Shown: positions 52,442 through 61,729, counted from the first letter of the stretch. The stretch: 64,000 nt of DNA from a beta proteobacterium AAP99 (GCA_001295775.1 LJIA01000012.1:62001-126000), one strand, 5' to 3'. The notes: generated from the letters alone by a model not told the origin. Translations and numbers: made by a program.

Positions 52442-53698
52442 ATGCAGCCCGCCGCATACAAACAGAACACCTCTCCTCTCATGAACTCCTCCAATCTGGC
52501 GGCACCCTCCATGGTGCTTGCTCCGACCACGCGCCGCCGCGGCCTGTGGGGCATCTTCGTCTCCACCTTTCTTGAACTGGCGGGCTACTTCATGTTCGGC
52601 CCGCTGCTGGTGCTTACGCTTTCCGGCCGCGGATTCGGCCCGGACGTGGTGGGCCTGTTCACGGCCAGCGTCTGGGCGGGTGTGCTGGTGGCCACGCCCT
52701 TTGCCAGCCACTGGGTGGATCAGTTGGGGAAGCGGCAGTCGCTCATCGTCTCGGCTGCCGTGCCCTTTGCAGCGTTCGTTGTGATTGCGCTCGTGGATTC
52801 GCCCTGGGTGTGGGCCGGGCTGTACTTCGTGGCGGGAATCGCATCGTCACTGCGCTGGATTGCGGCCGAAGCGACGGTGGCGGAACTGGCCCCGCCAGAG
52901 CGGCGCGGGCGCTTCGTCGGCCTGTTTGAAACCATGGTGGGCGCGACCTTCGTGGTCGGCCCGGCGCTGCTGGCCTGGATCGGGACCGGCAATCCGCTCG
53001 CGCCGTGGGTTGCGCTGGCGCTGATCGGTGCCGGCCTGCTGGCCACCTATCTGGTGCCGGAACTGCCACACGTGCATGCCGCAGACACGCACGATGGCCA
53101 CCACCATCTGGGCCTGCGCGGCATTCTCACGGCGGTGAAGGCAGCGCCGGTGATCATGATCGCGGGCTTCGTGGGCGGCTTCTTCGAGAGCGGCATCACC
53201 AGCCTGCTGCCGGTGTACGGCCTTGCGCTGGGCTTCACCGCCGCGGCGGCGGCGCTGCTCGTGTCCGCCAGCGGTCTGGGCTCCTCCTTGATGATGTGGC
53301 CGCTGGGCGAGCTGGCCGACCGCGTCTCCCGCCGTGCCGTGTTCATCACCTGCGCGGCCCTCACACTGGCCGGCACGCTGCTGCTGCCACTGGCCGCAGG
53401 GACCACGTGGCTGGCCTGGGTGATTGCCTTTGTGTGGGGGAGCGCCGGTGGGGCGCTCTACACCCTGGCGATGATCGAGATCGGGACGCGCAATACGGGT
53501 ACGGCATTGGTCTCAAGCACCTCGGTGCTGGTGCTGAGCTACACCTTCGGCGGCATGCTGGCACCGGCATTGGGCGGGCTGATGCTCAAGTGGGCGCCGC
53601 AATGGGGCTTCACGGGCTTGCTGGGGCTGGTGGCTGCCGGCGGTCTGCTCGCGCTGATTGCAGATCAGTCGATGCGCCGAGGACGCGTGGCGAGATAA
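52442..53698 (+). CDS. MFS-family transporter
   Basis: A 418-residue transporter with about 12 helices in the MFS pattern ([87 protein letters not shown]). The loop between helices 2 and 3 (DQLGKRQ) is the DxxxxR/K type of family motif A. ATG 52442 or 52481 may be the start; neither has an SD. It probably exports a small molecule under control of the divergent LysR. Substrate unknown. Confidence 0.9.
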   Translation: MQPAAYKQNTSPLMNSSNLAAPSMVLAPTTRRRGLWGIFVSTFLELAGYFMFGPLLVLTLSGRGFGPDVVGLFTASVWAGVLVATPFASHWVDQLGKRQSLIVSAAVPFAAFVVIALVDSPWVWAGLYFVAGIASSLRWIAAEATVAELAPPERRGRFVGLFETMVGATFVVGPALLAWIGTGNPLAPWVALALIGAGLLATYLVPELPHVHAADTHDGHHHLGLRGILTAVKAAPVIMIAGFVGGFFESGITSLLPVYGLALGFTAAAAALLVSASGLGSSLMMWPLGELADRVSRRAVFITCAALTLAGTLLLPLAAGTTWLAWVIAFVWGSAGGALYTLAMIEIGTRNTGTALVSSTSVLVLSYTFGGMLAPALGGLMLKWAPQWGFTGLLGLVAAGGLLALIADQSMRRGRVAR

Positions 53699-53705
53699 TC
53701 ACTGC

Positions 53706-54362
53706 ATGAGATTGCTCACTTCCACTGAAGCTCGCGTGCTGGGTGTGCTCATCGAGAAAGAGCGCACCGTGCCCGATACCTACCCGCTCTCGCTCAATTC
53801 GCTCGTGGCGGGTTGCAACCAGAAGACCAGCCGCGACCCCGTGATGAACCTCACGGACGCGCAGGTGCAGGAAGCGCTGGACGAGCTGCGCAGCCTCTCG
53901 CTGGTGACGGAGTCCAGCGGCGCGAAGGTCATGCGCTTCGCGCACAACACCGAGCGCGCACTGAAGCTGCCCAGCCAGAGCGTGGCGCTGCTGGCCACGC
54001 TGATGCTGCGCGGCCCGCAGACCGCCGCCGAGCTGCGCATCAACAGCGAGCGCCTGCACCGGTTTGCGGACACCGGCAGTGCCGAGGTCTTTCTCAATGA
54101 GCTCGCCGAGCGCAAGGACGAAGCCCAGCCCTTCGCACCGCAAGCCTTGGTGCGCCTGCTGCCCAAGGCGCCGGGCGCGCGTGAGGCGCGCTGGGTACAC
54201 CTGCTGTGTGGTGAACCCGAACTGCCTGCTGCCGGTCCAGCGTCGGCCACAAGTTCCAGCGGCAATGACGATGATCTGCGCGACCAGGTGCGCGTGCTCG
54301 CGGCGCGGGTACAAGCCTTGGAAGACGAACTGGCTGCGCTGAAGCAGGCTCTGGGTACCTGA
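53706..54362 (+). CDS. yceH: YceH-family (DUF480) protein
   Basis: A 218-residue protein of the YceH family. It opens [49 protein letters not shown], the typical winged-helix repeat, with a second copy at [28 protein letters not shown]. The C-terminus ([26 protein letters not shown]) is a coiled coil. It is thought to be a DNA- or protein-binding factor; no function is established. It follows the MFS gene by 7 bp and is probably co-transcribed. Confidence 0.9.
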   Translation: MRLLTSTEARVLGVLIEKERTVPDTYPLSLNSLVAGCNQKTSRDPVMNLTDAQVQEALDELRSLSLVTESSGAKVMRFAHNTERALKLPSQSVALLATLMLRGPQTAAELRINSERLHRFADTGSAEVFLNELAERKDEAQPFAPQALVRLLPKAPGAREARWVHLLCGEPELPAAGPASATSSSGNDDDLRDQVRVLAARVQALEDELAALKQALGT

Positions 54363-54384
54363 GCACAGCGCCACCCCACTGGCG

Positions 54385-54433
54385 GCAGGGCGCATCTTGC
54401 GTCATGGCAACACTCCGCATTGACGCGCCCTGC
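54385..54433 (+). other. long inverted repeat in the yceH-rsgA gap
   Basis: GCAGGGCGC (54385-54393) pairs with GCGCCCTGC (54425-54433). Inside it GCGTCA (54399-54404) can pair with TGACGC (54421-54426), so the two stems compete for the bases 54425-54426. This could end yceH transcription or be part of a structured leader. The gap 54363-54805 is 443 bp long; besides this and the sORF below I see no feature. Confidence 0.45.
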
Positions 54434-54505
54434 TTGTGCTGCAACGATTCGACCTTGGCGTCTTCGCACGCCGCCCACCTCAACCCCATCCACAAGGAGC
54501 ACGAC

Positions 54506-54565
54506 ATGGCTGATCTTGCATACACCCCCGCCCGTGCCCGCCTTGGGGTTCTGCGCGCTCGCTGA
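54506..54565 (+). CDS. candidate 19-codon leader peptide or remnant
   Basis: The frame MADLAYTPARARLGVLRAR is preceded by AAGGAG at ideal distance from ATG 54506 and ends in TGA 54565. It has five arginines and no known family. It starts about 70 bp after an inverted repeat and 300 bp before rsgA. It could be a regulatory leader peptide, a small protein, or the start of a decayed gene. Confidence 0.35.
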   Translation: MADLAYTPARARLGVLRAR

Positions 54566-54805
54566 GCTGCGCCTCGGTGCTTGATGGATCGGCCTGAGCC
54601 GGTCCGCAGCCACCCGAATCCTGCTGACGCACTGCGCATCCACGCGCCGGCCACCACCGGCAGCGTGTAGTTGCGCCTTGCAATAGCGGCGTCACCCCTG
54701 GACGGTCACCCACTGCCGCATTGGCACGCGGCACGGTCTGCGCGCGACCGAGGCTTCCGCTTCGTGTTGAACCTGCGCAGCGAGTCACACCGTTTCTGAA
54801 TCGAC

Positions 54806-55897
54806 ATGACGCCTGAACACTTTGCCAAACTGGCGCGCCTGGGCATGAACCCGGCCATGGCGCGCGATCTGATTGCCTTGAACCCCGCGGCTGACACCCA
54901 CTGGCCGTATTGCCGCGTGGTGGAAGTCCACCGCGAAACCGCCGTGCTGCATGACGGCGAGCGCAGCTTCAGCGCTCGGCCCCTGCCCGCGCTGCTGCAG
55001 CGCCTTGCCCTGGCCCAGCGGTCTCTTGCCGTGGGCGACTGGGTGGCCACTGCCGTACCCGATGGCGACAGCACCCCCTGGATTGCCGCGCAGGTGCCGC
55101 CGCACAACAGCATCACCCGGCGCGACGGCGACGGCGTGCGCCATACGGTGGTTGCCAACATCGATTGCCTGCCGATCGTCATGGGCCTGGACCACGACTT
55201 CAACCTGCGCCGGCTGGAGCGTTACCTTGCCGTTGCGCATGCCAGCCAGATCACGCCGGTGGTCGTACTCACCAAGGCCGACGCCCCCGTGCACCCGGTG
55301 GATGAAGCCCTCGACGCCATCCGCACCCGCGTTCCGGGCCATGTGGAGGTGATTGCGGTGGACGGACGCGACGCCTCAGTGTGCGCACGCCTCGCCCCGT
55401 GGCTGGGCCTGTCCCAGACCGCCGTGCTCATGGGGTCCAGCGGCGCCGGCAAGTCCACGCTCACCAACACCTTGACGGGCAGCGCCACACAGGACACCGG
55501 CGCCAACCGCGCGGACGACTCACGCGGCCGGCACACCACCACCGCACGCAGCCTGCACCTCACGAGTGTGGCGCTCGGTCTGGGCGGCTGCATCATCGAC
55601 ACGCCCGGCCTGCGCGCGCTCGCTCCCGATGCCGACGCCGAGGACGTGGCCGCAAGCTTCGAGGACGTCGCCCAGCTCGCCGCCCACTGCCGCTTCCGCA
55701 ACTGCGAGCACAGGGACGAACCCGGCTGCGCCGTGCGCGCGGCCCTGCCCGCCGACCGGCTGCAGAACTATCACAAGCTGCTGCGCGAAGCTGCGCGCGA
55801 AACGCGCACACCCCTGCAGCGACAAGCCGAACGCGCCCGGTGGACAGCGATCAGCAAGTCCACCCGGGCCTACATGAAGCTGAAGGGGCGTGCATGA
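54806..55897 (+). CDS. rsgA: RsgA, ribosome small-subunit-dependent GTPase
   Basis: A 363-residue circularly permuted GTPase that matures the 30S subunit. The OB-fold (residues about 35-105) is followed by the G-domain in the permuted order G4 VVVLTKAD, then G1 LMGSSGAGKSTLTNTL, then G2 and G3 (RGRHTTTARSL; CIIDTPGLRAL). The zinc-binding end is CRFRNCEHRDEPGCAV. All motifs are intact. ATG 54806 is the start. The stop overlaps the next gene by 4 bp. Confidence 0.95.
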   Translation: MTPEHFAKLARLGMNPAMARDLIALNPAADTHWPYCRVVEVHRETAVLHDGERSFSARPLPALLQRLALAQRSLAVGDWVATAVPDGDSTPWIAAQVPPHNSITRRDGDGVRHTVVANIDCLPIVMGLDHDFNLRRLERYLAVAHASQITPVVVLTKADAPVHPVDEALDAIRTRVPGHVEVIAVDGRDASVCARLAPWLGLSQTAVLMGSSGAGKSTLTNTLTGSATQDTGANRADDSRGRHTTTARSLHLTSVALGLGGCIIDTPGLRALAPDADAEDVAASFEDVAQLAAHCRFRNCEHRDEPGCAVRAALPADRLQNYHKLLREAARETRTPLQRQAERARWTAISKSTRAYMKLKGRA

Positions 55898-56382
55898 CAC
55901 CGGCTGGCAGCCTTGAGATACGTGCCGCAAAGCCCGCGGACGCAGCGCGCATCGCCGACATCTACCTCGCCTCGCGCCGCACGCTTGTGGCATTTGCGCC
56001 GCTGGCGCACCCGGACGACGACGTGCGCGTGTGGATCGCTACCGTGCTGCTGCCGGCCGGCGGGGTGCGAGTCGCGGTGGCGCATGGGCGCGTACTCGCG
56101 TTCTGCGCGACCAGCGTCGAAACGCCTGTGGCCGGCGCCGCGGCGCAGGCGTGGATCGACCACCTGTACCTGGACCCCGACGCCGTCGGCCAGGGCATCG
56201 GCCGCGCCCTGCTCGCTGCGGCGCTAGGCGATCTGCCCCGGCCGGTGCGGCTCTATACCTTCGCGCAGAACACAGGCGCCCGGCGCTTCTACGAACGCCA
56301 CGGCTTTGTGGCCATCGAGTTTGGCGATGGCAGCGGCAACGAGGAAGGCTGCCCGGATGTGCTGTACGAGCTCGGCCGCTGA
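55894..56382 (+). CDS. GNAT-family acetyltransferase
   Basis: A 162-residue N-acetyltransferase. Its start overlaps the rsgA stop (ATGA). Family blocks: LEIRAAKPADAARIADIYLASRRTLVAFAPLAHP, WIDHLYLDPDAVGQGIGRALLAAALGDL (cofactor loop QGIGRA), and LYTFAQNTGARRFYERHGFVAIEFGDGSGNEEGCPDVLYEL. Substrate is unknown. A copy of the hairpin repeat lies after the stop. Confidence 0.9.
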   Translation: MTPAGSLEIRAAKPADAARIADIYLASRRTLVAFAPLAHPDDDVRVWIATVLLPAGGVRVAVAHGRVLAFCATSVETPVAGAAAQAWIDHLYLDPDAVGQGIGRALLAAALGDLPRPVRLYTFAQNTGARRFYERHGFVAIEFGDGSGNEEGCPDVLYELGR

Positions 56383-56395
56383 CTCAGAGAAGCCT

Positions 56396-56470
56396 TCCCG
56401 CTTGTCCCATGCGGCTTTCCAGGCACTTTGGCCTGAAGAGCCGCTCCAGAAGCCGGTCTCGCACTTCCGG
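56396..56470 (+). repeat. hairpin repeat copy flanking the exported-protein gene, left
   Basis: The head TCCCGCTTGTCCCAT precedes the core 56411-56444 (arms GCGGCTTTCCAGGC and GCCTGAAGAGCCGC). The tail TCCAGAAGCCGGTCTCGCAC matches the copy at 56999. About 60 of 73 aligned bases agree with that copy by eye, and both lie in the same orientation 603 bp apart. Confidence 0.7.
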
Positions 56471-56490
56471 AGCGATGATAGTGCGCGGTA

Positions 56491-56952
56491 CTACATGCCG
56501 CACTGGGCACGAAGCGCCAACGCTTCCTTGCGTGCATCGAGCGACCACATGAACCGACCGGCGATGATCGGCAGATAGTCGGGGCCACGCAAAAAGATCA
56601 GGCGAGGGTCGGACGGCTCAGCGTGGGCGTTACGCACTTGGCCAAGCGAGTAATGCATCATGGGATCAAGCGGCACCTTGAGCACCTTGGGTTCCTGCGT
56701 CGACGTACTCGTCACGGTCTCCAGCACTTGGATGTGCAGGCGCAAGGTGTTCGACAAGCCCGGGCCGGTTCCAGCGCTTTCGTCTTCGATCAATTGCCCA
56801 TGACCGTCGATCAGGTCCACGCTCACCACGCGGCCGACAAAGATATGGTCTGCGCCGCACGCCAAGTCCTTCAATAATGCCGGCAGCGGGATGGACGCAC
56901 GCGCAGCGATACAAGCGAGTGCCAAGGCAAGCAGGAATGGCCGGGGGCGCAT
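56491..56952 (-). CDS. small exported protein between two direct repeats
   Basis: A 153-residue protein of unknown function. Signal peptide MRPRPFLLALALACIAARA is followed by SIPLPALLKDLACGADHIFVGRVVSVDLIDGHGQLIEDE, a beta-rich stretch, and VLKVPLDPMMHYSLGQVRNAHAEPSDPRLIFLRGPDYLPIIAGRFMWSLD. Two cysteines remain after processing. I start it at 56952; the longer frame to 57072 reads through the repeat and is not coding. The arrangement of repeat, gene, repeat suggests a movable unit. Confidence 0.65.
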   Translation of the reverse strand: MRPRPFLLALALACIAARASIPLPALLKDLACGADHIFVGRVVSVDLIDGHGQLIEDESAGTGPGLSNTLRLHIQVLETVTSTSTQEPKVLKVPLDPMMHYSLGQVRNAHAEPSDPRLIFLRGPDYLPIIAGRFMWSLDARKEALALRAQCGM

Positions 56953-56998
56953 GTTTAAGCCCAAGAAGCGAGAAGAGCATGTAGTGCCACCGAAACAC

Positions 56999-57073
56999 TC
57001 CCGCTTGTCCCGCGCGGCTTTCCAGCCACTTCGGCCTGGAATTCCGCACCAGAAGCCGATCTCGCATTCCAAA
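56999..57073 (+). repeat. hairpin repeat copy flanking the exported-protein gene, right
   Basis: The head TCCCGCTTGTCCCGC precedes the core 57014-57047 (arms GCGGCTTTCCAGCC and GGCCTGGAATTCCGC). The tail CCAGAAGCCGATCTCGCATT repeats that of the left copy. Confidence 0.7.
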
Positions 57074-57095
57074 TGCGGGTCTCAGAGCCAAGCGC

Positions 57096-57947
57096 TCACC
57101 CTGTCTGCAACTCAAACCCCAGAGCCATCGCGTCGCCGGCATCGGCCTGCATGAACCACATGCGCGCCTCGGGCGGGACCTTGTAGTAGTGCTGCGGCAG
57201 GTAGAGCTTGCCGGTGGTGAAGTCGCCGCAGAAGCGGTCGGGGCCGCTGCGCTTGCCATTGAGCGTGTCGACGATCCAGCGGAACTCGAAGCCGTGCAGC
57301 ACGGGCTTGGCGGACTTCCACAGGCCGCGGCGCTTGGCGCGGGCGGTCTTCATGGCCTGGAAGACCAGCTCCAGGTCGGCCGGCTTGGGGATGTTGGGGT
57401 AGATGATGAGCGAGGTGGCCTGGCCGTCCTGCATCATCTGCAGGTTGAAGCTGGGGCGCTTGGCGGGCGGGATGGCTTCGCGCTCTTCCTTGCTGTAGGC
57501 GGGGGCGACGTAGGCGAGCAGGCGGCCGTACTTGTCGAACACGTCACTGGACACCATGGTGAAAAGCTTGCGCGGCGTGAGCGGCTTGCCGGTGGATTCG
57601 CTGACGCGGGCCAGGCGCTTGTCCACCATGGCCTGGTAGTGGGCAAAGGCGGCGGCGCCGGCTTGGATGTGGCGGGTGCTCGCTGATCCGTCCAGCTTGT
57701 CGGCCAGATGCGCCTTCAGGCCGGGGTCCAGCGCCTTGCCCTTGCCGGCCAGGAAGCCGGCAAATGCCGCGTCGAACTTGCCGGGGTTGGTTTCCGTTGC
57801 GCCGCCGTAGTGCAGCTCAGGCGCGTCCATGCCGAGCATGCGGATGGGCGTCTGGATGGTGGGGGTGTCGCCGTCCGTGGCGGAGACGAAGCTGGGCTTG
57901 TCGCCCATGGCGAGCGTTTCGGGCGTGTACTGGATGGCGATGCGCAT
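57096..57947 (-). CDS. thermonuclease-like (SNase-fold) protein
   Basis: A 283-residue protein with a staphylococcal-nuclease-like core: SFVSATDGDTPTI, PIRMLGMDAPEL near residues 29-47, and YGRLLAYVAPAYSKEE. A long insert (residues about 60-110) and an extra C-terminal part (residues about 190-283, RFCGDFTTGKLYLPQHYYKVPPEARMWFMQAD) are not in the minimal SNase. The motif Gly-Met-Asp-Ala-Pro-Glu is right, but the catalytic Arg/Glu set is not clearly seen, so nuclease activity is uncertain. ATG 57947; no signal peptide. Confidence 0.7.
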   Translation of the reverse strand: MRIAIQYTPETLAMGDKPSFVSATDGDTPTIQTPIRMLGMDAPELHYGGATETNPGKFDAAFAGFLAGKGKALDPGLKAHLADKLDGSASTRHIQAGAAAFAHYQAMVDKRLARVSESTGKPLTPRKLFTMVSSDVFDKYGRLLAYVAPAYSKEEREAIPPAKRPSFNLQMMQDGQATSLIIYPNIPKPADLELVFQAMKTARAKRRGLWKSAKPVLHGFEFRWIVDTLNGKRSGPDRFCGDFTTGKLYLPQHYYKVPPEARMWFMQADAGDAMALGFELQTG

Positions 57948-58113
57948 GACGGGCTCCCTGCGTGCGGTGCAGGCAGTCTGGGCGCTGAAGATGACGGCAT
58001 CAATGCCGTGCTCGCGGGACGCGCATTTGCGCTCCATCGGGCGGTGCTGCAGGACCGGCGCGCCCAGAGCGTCGCGACAACGTCCGAAAACACATTAATT
58101 CAAGATCGACGAT

Positions 58114-58184
58114 ATGCCACTTTCCGCATATGGGTTGCGGATATCGGCATCTCGGCCGTGCCGAAAGGATCGGCCGAAATTGAA
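58114..58184. repeat. dispersed repeat region with the GCCACTTTCCGCATAT motif
   Basis: 58114-58131 is identical to 4038-4055. It is followed by GCGGATATCGGCATCTCGGCC, and at 58173-58184 GGCCGAAATTGA is the complement of a word near 36059-36070. The remaining bases from 57948 to 58229 carry no gene. Confidence 0.5.
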
Positions 58185-58229
58185 CTATTGACCACACTCC
58201 ACTGAGTGGAAGGCCGCGGCGCCAGCGAC

Positions 58230-58937
58230 TCAGAGCCGGCTGGCGATCACGTCGCGTACCCGCTCGGCCAGCTGGTGGCGGGTGGTGTTCTCATCCGGCG
58301 CGATCGCCGGATGGATGATGACCTCGGCCTCGATGCCGGGGTTTGCAAAGAGCTGACTCATGGACTGCGCGAGCGTCATCTCGCCCACGTAGGCGGCGGC
58401 TTCGCAACGCGCCCCGCGCAGGCGGTAGCGGATGGTAATGGGCACGATCGGTGCCGGCGCGCGGCGCGCCGCCTCGAACAGGTTGGCGTGGAAGGGCAGC
58501 AGGCCGCCGCCGTCGGTGGTGGTGCCCTCGGGAAAGAAGGCGACGGTGCGGCCGGCATGCATCTTCTCGATCAGCGCGTGGATCACGGCATGCACCGCAT
58601 GGCGCTTGCCTCGGTCAATGAAAGCGGTGCCCGCGGACTTGACCAGGGTGCCGATCAGCGGCCATTCGCCCGCCTCGGCCTTGCTCACAAAGCTCACCGG
58701 CCGCACGCCAAACACGACGAAGATGTCCAGCCAGCTGATGTGATTGGCTGCGATCGCGCAGGCGCCCTCGGGCAACGCACCTTCCACGCGGTGCTGGATG
58801 CGCAGAATCTTGAACAGGCCCTGCGTCCAGCGGCGCACCTCATGGTCGCGCCCGGCATCGTCCAGCTTGGGAAAGCGCAGTGCGCAGGTGGTCCAGCCGC
58901 GCAGCAAGTGGGTGATGAGTCGAATCCAGTTCAGCAA
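58230..58937 (-). CDS. plsC: PlsC-type 1-acyl-glycerol-3-phosphate acyltransferase
   Basis: A 235-residue membrane-bound acyltransferase of phospholipid synthesis. Catalytic His66 and Asp71 are in ANHISWLDIFVV, the NHxxxxD motif. The acceptor block is TVAFFPEGTTTDGG. A hydrophobic N-terminus anchors it. It lies 16 bp after the dihydroorotase-like gene on the same strand and probably shares its transcript. Substrate preference (phosphatidic acid vs other lipids) cannot be read. Confidence 0.9.
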   Translation of the reverse strand: MLNWIRLITHLLRGWTTCALRFPKLDDAGRDHEVRRWTQGLFKILRIQHRVEGALPEGACAIAANHISWLDIFVVFGVRPVSFVSKAEAGEWPLIGTLVKSAGTAFIDRGKRHAVHAVIHALIEKMHAGRTVAFFPEGTTTDGGGLLPFHANLFEAARRAPAPIVPITIRYRLRGARCEAAAYVGEMTLAQSMSQLFANPGIEAEVIIHPAIAPDENTTRHQLAERVRDVIASRL

Positions 58938-58953
58938 GATGGATCAGCCTCGC

Positions 58954-60258
58954 TCAGGCGGCAGCAGGCGCAGTACTACCGGCCCCGGTCGCCTCCCAGA
59001 CCACCTGCCCCGCCACCAGCGTGCCGCGCACCGCTCCGGGCAGCTCGTAGCCCAGCCAGGGCGTGGCGCGGCTGGCGGACACCATGGTGTCGCGGCTGAC
59101 CAATTTCATGGCCTGGGTGTCGAGAATGCAGAGATCGGCCTGCTCGCCCACGCGCAGCGAGCCGCCGTTCACCCCGGCAATGCGCGCCGGGTTGCCGGCC
59201 GTGAGGCGCACCACATCCGCCAGCGGGCGATCGCTCGCCTGGGCCCACTTGAGCATGAGCGGCAGCAGGTGTTCCACGCCGCTGGCACCGGGCACGGCTT
59301 CACCGAAAGGCAGGGTCTTGTCGTCGTCTGCCACCGGGCGGTGGTCCGAGCACACGGCGTCGATCGTGCCGTCCGTCAGACCCGCCAGCAGCGCATCGCG
59401 GTCGCGCTGGGTGCGCAGGGGTGGGTCCAACCGGTACATCGGGTTGAAGAAACCGATGTCGGCTTCGGTGAGGTGCAGCTGGTGCACGGCCACGTCGCAG
59501 CTCACGGGCAAGCCTTCGCGCTTGGCCTGGCGCACCAGCTCCACACCGCGCGCGGTGGACAGGCGCGTGATGTGCACGCGGCAGGGCGTCCCGCGCAGCA
59601 ACTCAAACAGGGTCAGCAGCGCGATCGACTCCGCTGCGACCGGCACGCCACTCAAGCCCAGACGCGAAGCCAGCGCGCCACTGGCGGCCACCCCGCCGCG
59701 CGAAAGGTTCGCTTCCAGCGGGCGCAGCCAGACCGTGAGGCCGTGCGTGAGCGCGTATTGAAGGGCGCGCTGCAGCACCGTGGCGTCGGCCACCGGCTCG
59801 TCGGCCTGGGAAATGCCCACGCAGCCAGCCTCGCGCAGCTGCGCCATCTCGGCAATCGTCTCGCCCTTTAGGCCGAGGGTGAGCGCACCGAGCGGATGCA
59901 CCTGCACGCCATGGCCCTGGCGCATGCGGTAGGTGAGGCGGTCCACCAGGCCCGGCTCGTCCAGGATCGGGTCCGTATCCGGCGGGCAGACCACGCGGGT
60001 CACGCCGCCGGCGGCGGCGGCGCGCAGCTCGCTGTTGCCGGAAGCGTCGCCCCAGCCGCTGTCCTTCAAGCGCACGGACAGATCCACCAGGCCCGGCAGC
60101 ACCGTGAGGCCACTGGCGTCGATGCTGCGGTTGGCCGTGAAGCCGGCCGGCGCGTCGCCCACACCCACCACGCGGCCCGCAGCAATGTAGAGGTCCTTGA
60201 CCGCATCGACACCGGAGGCGGGGTCGATCAGATGGCCGCCCTTGATCTGGATCTTCAT
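58954..60258 (-). CDS. pyrX: pseudo-dihydroorotase, likely non-catalytic partner of PyrB
   Basis: A 434-residue dihydroorotase-fold protein. In true dihydroorotases the first zinc ligands are an HxH motif (PGxxDxHxH); here it reads [14 protein letters not shown] with Ser61 and Arg63, so zinc binding is broken. The rest of the fold is kept, including [10 protein letters not shown] and the [11 protein letters not shown] region. In pseudomonads and some betaproteobacteria an inactive PyrC-like protein is required to assemble aspartate transcarbamoylase. It overlaps pyrB by 4 bp. An active dihydroorotase should be elsewhere in the genome. Confidence 0.9.
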   Translation of the reverse strand: MKIQIKGGHLIDPASGVDAVKDLYIAAGRVVGVGDAPAGFTANRSIDASGLTVLPGLVDLSVRLKDSGWGDASGNSELRAAAAGGVTRVVCPPDTDPILDEPGLVDRLTYRMRQGHGVQVHPLGALTLGLKGETIAEMAQLREAGCVGISQADEPVADATVLQRALQYALTHGLTVWLRPLEANLSRGGVAASGALASRLGLSGVPVAAESIALLTLFELLRGTPCRVHITRLSTARGVELVRQAKREGLPVSCDVAVHQLHLTEADIGFFNPMYRLDPPLRTQRDRDALLAGLTDGTIDAVCSDHRPVADDDKTLPFGEAVPGASGVEHLLPLMLKWAQASDRPLADVVRLTAGNPARIAGVNGGSLRVGEQADLCILDTQAMKLVSRDTMVSASRATPWLGYELPGAVRGTLVAGQVVWEATGAGSTAPAAA

Positions 60259-61229
60259 GCCTTGTTCCCTGCCACGAGGCTCATCACGGCCATCCGCACG
60301 GCAATGCCGAACGTGACCTGGTCGAGGATCACGGCCTGCTCGCCGTCGGCCACGTCCGATGCAATCTCGACGCCGCGGTTCATCGGCCCCGGATGCATCA
60401 CGATCGCGTTCGGCGCGGCGAGTGCCAGTCGTTCACGGGTCAGCCCGTAGTGTTCGAAGTACTCCTGCGCGCTGGGCAGCAGCGCGCCCTTCATGCGTTC
60501 GTTCTGCAGGCGCAGCATGATGATGACGTCCACATCCTTGATGCCTTCGTCCATCTTGCTGAATACACGCACGCCCATCTCTTCCAGCCCGCCGGGCAGC
60601 AGCGTGAGCGGGCCGACGGCGCGGAGCTCGGGCACGCCGAGCGTGGACAGGGCATGGATGTCGCTGCGCGCGACGCGGCTGTGCAGGATGTCGCCGACGA
60701 TGGCTACGCGCAGGTCGGTGAACTGCTTGCCGCGCTTGGCCATGAAGTGGCGGATCGTGTACATGTCCAGCAGCCCCTGGGTGGGGTGTGCGTGGCGGCC
60801 GTCACCGGCATTGACCACGTGCACATGCGGGGCCACGTGCTCGGCAATCAGGAAGGGCGCGCCGGAGCTGGAGTGCCGCACCACGAACATGTCGGCCTGC
60901 ATGGCCGAGAGGTTGGCAATGGTGTCCAGCATGGTCTCGCCCTTGGCGGTGGAGCTGCGCTGGATGTCCAGGTTGAACACGTCGGCGGACAGGCGCTTGG
61001 CGGCGATCTCGAAGGTGGTGCGGGTGCGCGTGGAGTTCTCGAAGAACAGGTTGAAGACGCTCTTGCCACGCAGGATCGGCAGCTTCTTCACTTCCTGATC
61101 GCTCACCGTCACGAAACTGGCGGCGGTGTCGAGAATCTGGTTGAGGTGTGCGCGGGACAGGCCCTCGAGCGTGAGCAGGTGAATCAGCTCACCGTTCTTG
61201 TTGAGTTGCGGGTGGCGCTTGGACAGCAT
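60255..61229 (-). CDS. pyrB: PyrB, aspartate transcarbamoylase catalytic chain
   Basis: A 324-residue enzyme for the committed step of pyrimidine synthesis. Carbamoyl-phosphate site: [19 protein letters not shown]. Other family blocks: [56 protein letters not shown] and [13 protein letters not shown]. It overlaps the pseudo-dihydroorotase downstream and touches pyrR upstream by 1 bp. Confidence 0.97.
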   Translation of the reverse strand: MLSKRHPQLNKNGELIHLLTLEGLSRAHLNQILDTAASFVTVSDQEVKKLPILRGKSVFNLFFENSTRTRTTFEIAAKRLSADVFNLDIQRSSTAKGETMLDTIANLSAMQADMFVVRHSSSGAPFLIAEHVAPHVHVVNAGDGRHAHPTQGLLDMYTIRHFMAKRGKQFTDLRVAIVGDILHSRVARSDIHALSTLGVPELRAVGPLTLLPGGLEEMGVRVFSKMDEGIKDVDVIIMLRLQNERMKGALLPSAQEYFEHYGLTRERLALAAPNAIVMHPGPMNRGVEIASDVADGEQAVILDQVTFGIAVRMAVMSLVAGNKA

Positions 61230-61729
61230 CAGCTGCGGTCCTCCAGGGTGAGCGATAGTTCTCCAGATTCACTGCGCTGGAGCTTGATGTGTTGATGGGG
61301 CAGCAGCTCGATCGTGCCGCCGCTGGCATCCGGCGCGACGGGCAGCTCGCGCCCGCCGCGGTCCAGCAACACGGCCAGGCGGATGGCGTCCGGGCGGCCG
61401 TAGTCGAACAGCTCGTTCATGGCACCGCGCAGGGTGCGGCCGGTGTTCAGCACATCGTCCACCAGCCAGACCACGCGCTTGTCGGTGGGCACCGGAATCT
61501 GCGTGGGCGCGGTCTGCGGATGCAGGCCGATGCGGTCGAAGTCGTCGCGGTAGAAGGCCACGTTCAGCGCGCCCAGCGGCGTGGACAGGCCGAGGTCGGC
61601 ATGCAGCTTCTGGGCCAGCCAGTAGCCGCCGGAGTGGATGCCAACCATCAGCGCGTCCGGCAGGTCGGGCCGCTCGCGCAGGGCAGCCAGCAGGCGCGAG
61701 TAGGCGGTGTCGAAGTCGGGCAGCGTCAT
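61229..61729 (-). CDS. pyrR: PyrR, uracil phosphoribosyltransferase/regulator
   Basis: A 166-residue PRTase-fold protein. The PRPP motif is [34 protein letters not shown] and [13 protein letters not shown] fit the PyrR group. It regulates pyr genes by RNA binding in Firmicutes; in proteobacteria its role is less clear. No attenuator is visible in this operon. It overlaps ruvX by 4 bp. Confidence 0.94.
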   Translation of the reverse strand: MTLPDFDTAYSRLLAALRERPDLPDALMVGIHSGGYWLAQKLHADLGLSTPLGALNVAFYRDDFDRIGLHPQTAPTQIPVPTDKRVVWLVDDVLNTGRTLRGAMNELFDYGRPDAIRLAVLLDRGGRELPVAPDASGGTIELLPHQHIKLQRSESGELSLTLEDRS

